From NCBI GenBank assembly GCA_916048095.2, contig OU696573.1:4157535-4221534 (forward strand): a DNA stretch of 64,000 nt, given 5' to 3'. The notes below the pieces were generated by a model. That model did no database searches, was not told the DNA's origin, and worked only from the letters and a program-made list of their open reading frames with translations. A program made the position numbers and the translations under genes. Shown in pieces: positions 59,412 to 64,000 of the stretch. The first letter of the stretch is position 1. The number at the start of each line of letters is the position of its first letter. The DNA is from Sacculina carcini (taxonomy: Eukaryota > Arthropoda > Thecostraca > Sacculinidae).

Positions 59412-60561
59412 ACAAACATTTTCGTTATTCAATTAGATAAAAGAGAATAAGCTCATTATGCAGATCGCTTGCAATTTATTCATTAAGATATTGTTAGAAA
59501 TAATCTGTTGACATCTTTGTAATTTGTGACTATATCAACTGCATCACTTCTGCGACTTTTTCAAGCTCATTCATCATGTTGGATGGCGCTGTACAACTTT
59601 TTCACAGACAAATATATCTTTTTAGGCGATTTGTTGACACACTGTGCTGACTCGCTTCCGATCCTATATTTTCTCTCTCTCTCTCTCTCTCTCTCTCTTT
59701 ATATATCTACTGCATTGGTCTGCTCTGATTCGGAACGTATGTACAGCCTAACAGTGGGAAGAACTCAGTGGCTGCCACACACGGCCGAATGATTGAACAG
59801 CTATGCGTTTCCAATTTCGATTGCATCTGCTTATCATATTTGATTTTCTCAAGTGGACCCGAAAAATCTGCACGCCATGCATTGGGCTTGGTGCCAAGTT
59901 ATTGTCGTCCGGCTAAAGAGGATTTCAAATATCAAAATGATTCGCGTAGTAGGCGTGAATGACACTAAACTTGAAATGCTTTGAAAACATGTAGTTTTGT
60001 CAAGCGTCTCCTGCCGATATAACGGCAGGTACTCAACACTATGCGGAAATCATATTTAGAAGTTTATTATCCATTCACTTCTAACCATTGTTCAATTTTT
60101 CACTCAACACATATACATGAATTTATTTAAAAAATTGTAAGCAGGTGATAAATTTGACATTGAGGACATATTTTTTGTGACCGTGTACGTTAGGTAATTT
60201 TGAGTGACAAGCATAATTTTGTTCAATAATATTTCATGTCAATGACTTTGCTTTATTGTAGTTTCAACTCATCTATTTTTAATTGTAACTCAATAATTAA
60301 TTACCATCGTTTCAACTGAATTATGCATGAATTAAAATAAGTAAATTCCTATTTTTGTTTTCAATTTTTAAAGTTTTCTACTACTTTGGTTCTTTCATCG
60401 TATACATGATTGCCTGTATGTGCAGCTGTTGTATAAGCGGAGACGTGCATACACGCTTCTCATACCAAGTTATACCTGGTGGATAATTCAATTATGAATT
60501 AAGAGGCCATTTTATTCATTCTTGAAGATTATTTCAACGCTAATATTCATGTCAATGCTAT
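59412..60561. other. AT-rich spacer with a (CT)n run
   Basis: (CT)14 at 59671-59698; otherwise no gene or recognised element. The 88-codon frame at 59526-59792 runs through the CT repeat and is not supported. Confidence 0.45.
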
Positions 60562-60667
60562 AAAGGTTAAAGGTTAAATGCCTAAGCGGCAGCTGCTACA
60601 CGGGAAGAAGCCGAAGCTTATGAACACACAGGCGTGCCCCGTGCAGCTCGCTGCCACCGCAGAACCG
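60562..60667 (-). mobile_element. tRNA-Val-derived SINE, copy 3 (3' fragment)
   Basis: The reverse complement holds only the last ~105 bp: TTCTGCGGTGGCAGCGAGC, TGTTCATAAGCTTCGGC and the AACCTTTAACCTTT tail. The tRNA head is absent. Confidence 0.88.
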
Positions 60668-60979
60668 TATACAAAGAGTCGTATCAAAGGTATGTCGCAT
60701 ATGAAAATTATAAGAATTTCCATTCGGAATCATATTTTCAGTTTTCAGCAAAGTATGGTCTATATTAACATATATTCGACTGTGGCGAATCACATTGTAC
60801 CTATTGATGTAGCTTGACGTTGTGTATGTGAGTGTTTGTGTGTGCGTGTGTTACACATACATGCTTGCTCTTTGTTTCTGTTCCCGCAAGCGACTCAATG
60901 ATGTACAATCGCTCTGTGCAGCTCAATTGTTGCATGTATCGAATGATTGCATCGTTCTTCTGCAACTTACGTTCTATCC

Positions 60980-61316
60980 CAGTGGTTCTTAACATTTCTC
61001 AGTGTTGGCACCTCTTTCAAATCAGCAGTGAATTCTCACACCCCCATTATACCCGCAATCAGATTTCGCACGCCCTGGATTCTTAATAGGTGTACAAAAA
61101 TATAAAAATATAAACGATGTAATAGCAAAACATTATATATACAATATTCATGCATACAACTCCTTTAACAGGATTAAGCAAAACTACGTTTCTCAGGAAA
61201 AATAATATGTGTAGGTTAAACACACAATGTATTGAAAAAATTACGGGAATACTCGCACCCCTAGGTACCAGGCTCGCACCCTAGGAGTGCAAGCATCCCC
61301 GGTTTTAGAACCACTG
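60980..61316. mobile_element. hAT-type MITE, 337 bp (CAGTGGTTCT ends)
   Basis: The ends CAGTGGTTCTTAACAT and TTTTAGAACCACTG form inverted repeats of about 10 bp. Flanks TTCTATCC (60972-60979) and TTCTATTG (61317-61324) agree at 6 of 8 bases, as for an old hAT duplication. No coding region. Confidence 0.78.
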
Positions 61317-61324
61317 TTCTATTG

Positions 61325-61997
61325 GTATGTATGTTTGTGTATATATGCTTCTTGCAAGATTGTATGTATATTATATATTGTATATTATGTATTCTTGTAA
61401 GATATTATGATTGTATACACTGGTTGTTCTGGTCTGGTGGTGGACACATTGCGCGCATATGGTGTCTGGCTAACCCATATATTCAATACTCCATACTGGT
61501 GACCCCTGATATCTTCCTCACTGGACTAATAACGCCCAACTGTTACAAGTAAGTTCACGCAATTGAATAATTTTTGTCGCTTCAGCCAAATTAATGCCTT
61601 CAACATTTATTGGGATGTTCCACATTTAAAACCGATTCACGATGACTGAGAACAAGAACGAGTAGCGGCTTAGGCACTGATATCCATAGACAGCTCAGTT
61701 GACGGCTGACTCCACATAATGGAGTCCCAATTTCATCTCCAAAATATCGACCTTGATACGACTAAATTCTAGCATGATATTTCCTCGCTGCCACCGAATG
61801 TCATATGTCGTCTTCCTCCCGACTGTCTGGGCAAGCGCAACTATACCTCACTCAAAGCATATACACCATACTCCATACGACAATATCAGGTATTCTCAAT
61901 CAGCTGCTGCTTGCAGAACTTGATACGGACACGCATATGATGACTCATCATCATTTTAGAGCGTCAATCATGTGAATCTGAGGCATTTCCTCAGATT
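61325..61997. other. Spacer without recognised features
   Basis: AT-rich, some TG/TA-rich words; no gene seen. Confidence 0.45.
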
Positions 61998-62125
61998 ACC
62001 TTATCATTACATTATCATTACATTATCATTACATTATCATTACATTATCATTACCTTATAATTACCTTAACATCAACTTATCATTACATTATCATTACCT
62101 TATTATTAGATTATCATTACATTAT
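61998..62125. repeat. 11-bp minisatellite (ATTATCATTAC)n
   Basis: About eleven imperfect copies of ATTATCATTAC, most regular in the first half. Confidence 0.9.
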
Positions 62126-62304
62126 CGCGCAATTCATGCGAACAATGGTAGTATTCAATCAATATTAGTGCGTGTAATTACTAGGGTTGTTAAAAATTAA
62201 TAGAGTGACTTTTTCATCTGCATGCCACATTTTCATAAGACACCTAAATAAAGTTGTATACCTTAATTATTTAAGAATAATGAGGTTATCAATGGTTACT
62301 TTCA

Positions 62305-62658
62305 TGGGCGTGGATACTCGGGGGTATGGGGTATATATGCCCCCGAAAATTGGATGGGATATGAATATGCAATTATACCCCTGGGTATTTTGCGGATCTC
62401 AGTTTATTTGGTTTATTGTCATCAAAATCAGCATAGCAGAAAGTATCAATACACAAGTGTACATGCTAGTACATGCAATGCATGCGAGTGTTTATGATAT
62501 TATATGCAATTTACTTTTCAATGAGGTATGTGTGTTGTGAATGACAAGGTATATAATGGTTGAGGGTCCCCTGCAATTCGCTAACTGAGCAAACATTGAA
62601 CACTAATGTATGATAGCTGTCATTCCCCCGAGCCTCGACACAAATCTATGCCCCTGTT
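62305..62658 (+). mobile_element. Short dispersed DNA element (GGGGGTAT family), copy 3
   Basis: Starts CATGGGCGTGGATACTCGGG and ends TATGCCCCTG with inverted similarity (CAGGGGCATAGATTTGTG on the other strand), and shares internal blocks with 19191 and 58655. Probably a non-autonomous DNA transposon; the target duplication is not clear. Confidence 0.68.
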
Positions 62659-62663
62659 TCGTA

Positions 62664-62785
62664 GGGTCACCATACGTCCTCTCTTTCCCGGACACATCCT
62701 GTTCTTGGGGGTAGTCCGGCCTGTCAAGATTTTCTGTGAAAAGTCCTTTAAATGTCCGGGGTTTATCTAGTTTCAGTAGTCAAAT
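62664..62785 (+). mobile_element. hAT-type element end (ACCATACGTCC motif), fragment
   Basis: Begins TAGGGTCACCATACGTCC with CCCGGACA, later AATGTCCGGGGTTT. These words are typical of a widespread animal hAT-type repeat with ACGTCCCGG ends. No matching right end is seen before the 7-bp satellite. Confidence 0.45.
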
Positions 62786-62786
62786 A

Positions 62787-63219
62787 AAGAATTAAGAATT
62801 AAGAATTAAGAACTAGGAATTAATAATTAAGAATTAAGAATAAAAAATTAAGCATTAAGAATTAAGAATTAGGAATTAAGAATTAAGAATTAAGAATTAA
62901 GAATTAAGAACTAAGAATTAAGAATTAAGAATTAAGAATTAAGAATTAAGAATTAAGAATTAAGAATTAAGAATTAAGAATTAAGAATTAGGAATTAAGA
63001 ATTAAGAATTAAGAATTAAGAATTAAGAATTAAGAATTAAGAATTAAGAATTAAGAATTAAGAATTAAGAATTAAGAATTAAGAATTAAGAATTAAGAAT
63101 TAAGAATTAAGAATTAAGAATTAGGAATTAAGAATTAAGAATTAAGAATTAAGAATTAAGAATTAGGAATTAGGAATTAAGAATTAAGAATTAAGAATTA
63201 ATATTTAAGAATTAAGAAT
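62787..63219. repeat. 7-bp satellite (GAATTAA)n, about 62 units
   Basis: A 433-bp array of GAATTAA with single-base variants (AACTAAG, AATTAGG), highly regular in the centre. It ends about 135 bp before the cortactin exon, inside what should be its upstream intron. Confidence 0.96.
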
Positions 63220-63354
63220 CTTTTGCGCAGTTTTCATTGAAGTGGTAGAAATGTATAAAAAATATGTTTGATTGCTCCGTGAGTAGCGCGCCGGTTACAT
63301 TCACGGTTGCGTATACGCCTTGGTATACGCCTAGTTGATTTTTCTGGCTTTCAG
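63220..63354 (+). other. End of the intron upstream of the cortactin exon
   Basis: Finishes with a pyrimidine-rich run and CAG (TTTTTCTGGCTTTCAG, AG at 63353-63354), a good splice acceptor. It implies at least one further upstream, probably non-coding, exon not identified in the window. Confidence 0.65.
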
Positions 63355-63381
63355 ATTCGTGGTGTTTACGTTCTTGTAATA

Positions 63382-63542
63382 ATGTGGCAAGCTTCGGCTG
63401 GTGTTAAGATCAATGTTGATCTTTCAAATAAAGACGATGACTGGGAAACGGACCCTGATTTCGTCAACGACATCACCGAAGAAGAGCAGCGATGGGGAAG
63501 TAAAACTATTGAAGGATCTGGTAGAACCGGCGGTTGTATAGA
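63382..63542 (+). CDS. CTTN: Cortactin, first coding exon (partial gene)
   Basis: The ATG at 63382 begins MWQASAG, and the exon continues with [20 protein letters not shown] and [10 protein letters not shown]. Vertebrate cortactin begins MWKASAG and carries [12 protein letters not shown] and EQRWGAKT at the same spacing, so the match is specific. This is the N-terminal acidic region, whose DDW motif binds and activates the Arp2/3 complex; the actin-binding cortactin repeats and the SH3 domain must lie in later exons outside the window. The exon runs from an acceptor at 63354 (27 nt of 5' UTR) to a GTAAGT donor at 63543, giving 53 codons plus two bases. The upstream open frame (from 63307) crosses the acceptor and is not used. 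The protein acts in the actin cortex, lamellipodia and endocytosis. It is the only clear host gene here. Confidence 0.92.
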
Positions 63543-64000
63543 GTAAGTGTAACGCTAAATTCTTGTAAACGTTTTTATTGCTTTTTATTTTTATGCGGCT
63601 TGCGCACAATTGTGGTTTTGCGTAAACTGTTGGAATGTTGAGATCTATCTGTAGTGATCACCGGTTATATTTCTCTTTTATTTGCATGTAAATTTATGTA
63701 TCAATTGTAAATATAATATATCCTGGTACAGTCGTTATATTTGTATACATAGTTGTAATATATTTAGCCAGGTGTGCGTAGTGACAATAGCGCACATCCT
63801 GGTTCACATCCTGGTTCGCTGCGACCTGCTGGGCATAACATCTGTTAGGCCCGTTATGTAAATAGTAGCTGTTATTGTGTCCTATTTCGGTGAGGTTGTA
63901 AATATTCAGATTTAATCTATTTATCTTTAGGAATTGTTTTATTCACTTGATTTACACTTGTATTTATAAATAACAGTTTAGCTGTATTTCCTATGTTTAA
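63543..64000 (+). other. CTTN: Start of the intron after the cortactin first coding exon
   Basis: Starts with the strong donor GTAAGT at 63543-63548. AT-rich, no further exon recognised before the window ends. Confidence 0.75.

Noticed and set aside
62787-63219. Telomere-like repeat
   Set aside because: The unit GAATTAA is 7 bp but is not G-rich and is interstitial; it is a simple satellite.
63307-63381. Start of the cortactin frame at the earlier ATG (63307)
   Set aside because: The upstream part crosses a clear splice acceptor at 63354, and the conserved protein start MWxASAG is at 63382.

Overview
The window is animal nuclear DNA. The only host gene I can recognise is at the far right: a 5' coding exon of cortactin (CTTN), an actin-binding protein found in metazoans, with a splice acceptor before it and a GTAAGT donor after it. 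The remaining ~63 kb is AT-rich intergenic or intronic DNA built almost entirely from transposable elements and simple repeats. The mixture (CR1/Jockey-like LINE, Penelope-like element with hammerhead ribozymes, Helitron-like arrays, hAT-type non-autonomous elements with 8-bp target duplications, tRNA-derived SINEs, three Ty3/gypsy elements) fits an invertebrate, but I cannot name the species.

Layout. 1-2.3 kb: anonymous AT-rich DNA, a 9-bp minisatellite and a (CA)151 run. 2.3-6.56 kb: a nearly full-length but decayed LINE with an intact ORF1. 6.67-8.34 kb: two hAT-type elements. 8.8-18.8 kb: a cluster of three Helitron-like non-autonomous elements whose 3' ends are tandemly repeated, with a 254-bp inverted repeat around (TA)n. 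18.8-25 kb: small DNA transposons, SINEs and simple repeats. 25.1-28.0 kb: a Penelope-like element (minus strand) flanked by direct repeats, each with a hammerhead ribozyme. 29.6-33 kb: an old, heavily broken gypsy fossil. 33-39 kb: SINE-like copies, a fragment of a repeated protein gene and a hAT-type MITE. 39.0-45.1 kb: a hAT-type element split by a complete, very compact gypsy element with identical LTRs. 45.8-51.3 kb: a second, near-whole gypsy element with 371-bp LTRs. 51.4-63.2 kb: a LINE 3' end, MITEs, SINEs and a 7-bp satellite. 63.35-64 kb: the cortactin exon and the start of its next intron.

The nesting gives a relative history. The ~1.25-kb hAT family came first (copies at 7.1 kb, 39.0 kb and 56.7 kb). 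A gypsy element later entered one copy, and two SINE-type elements entered another. The youngest visible insertion is the gypsy element at 39.2-44.0 kb, which has identical LTRs and a perfect 5-bp target duplication. I found no operon, CRISPR array, rRNA gene or functional tRNA gene, and no convincing new multi-gene system. The most unusual items are the compact gypsy element whose whole internal region is coding, the ribozyme-bearing Penelope repeats, and the Helitron 3'-end arrays with their large palindrome.
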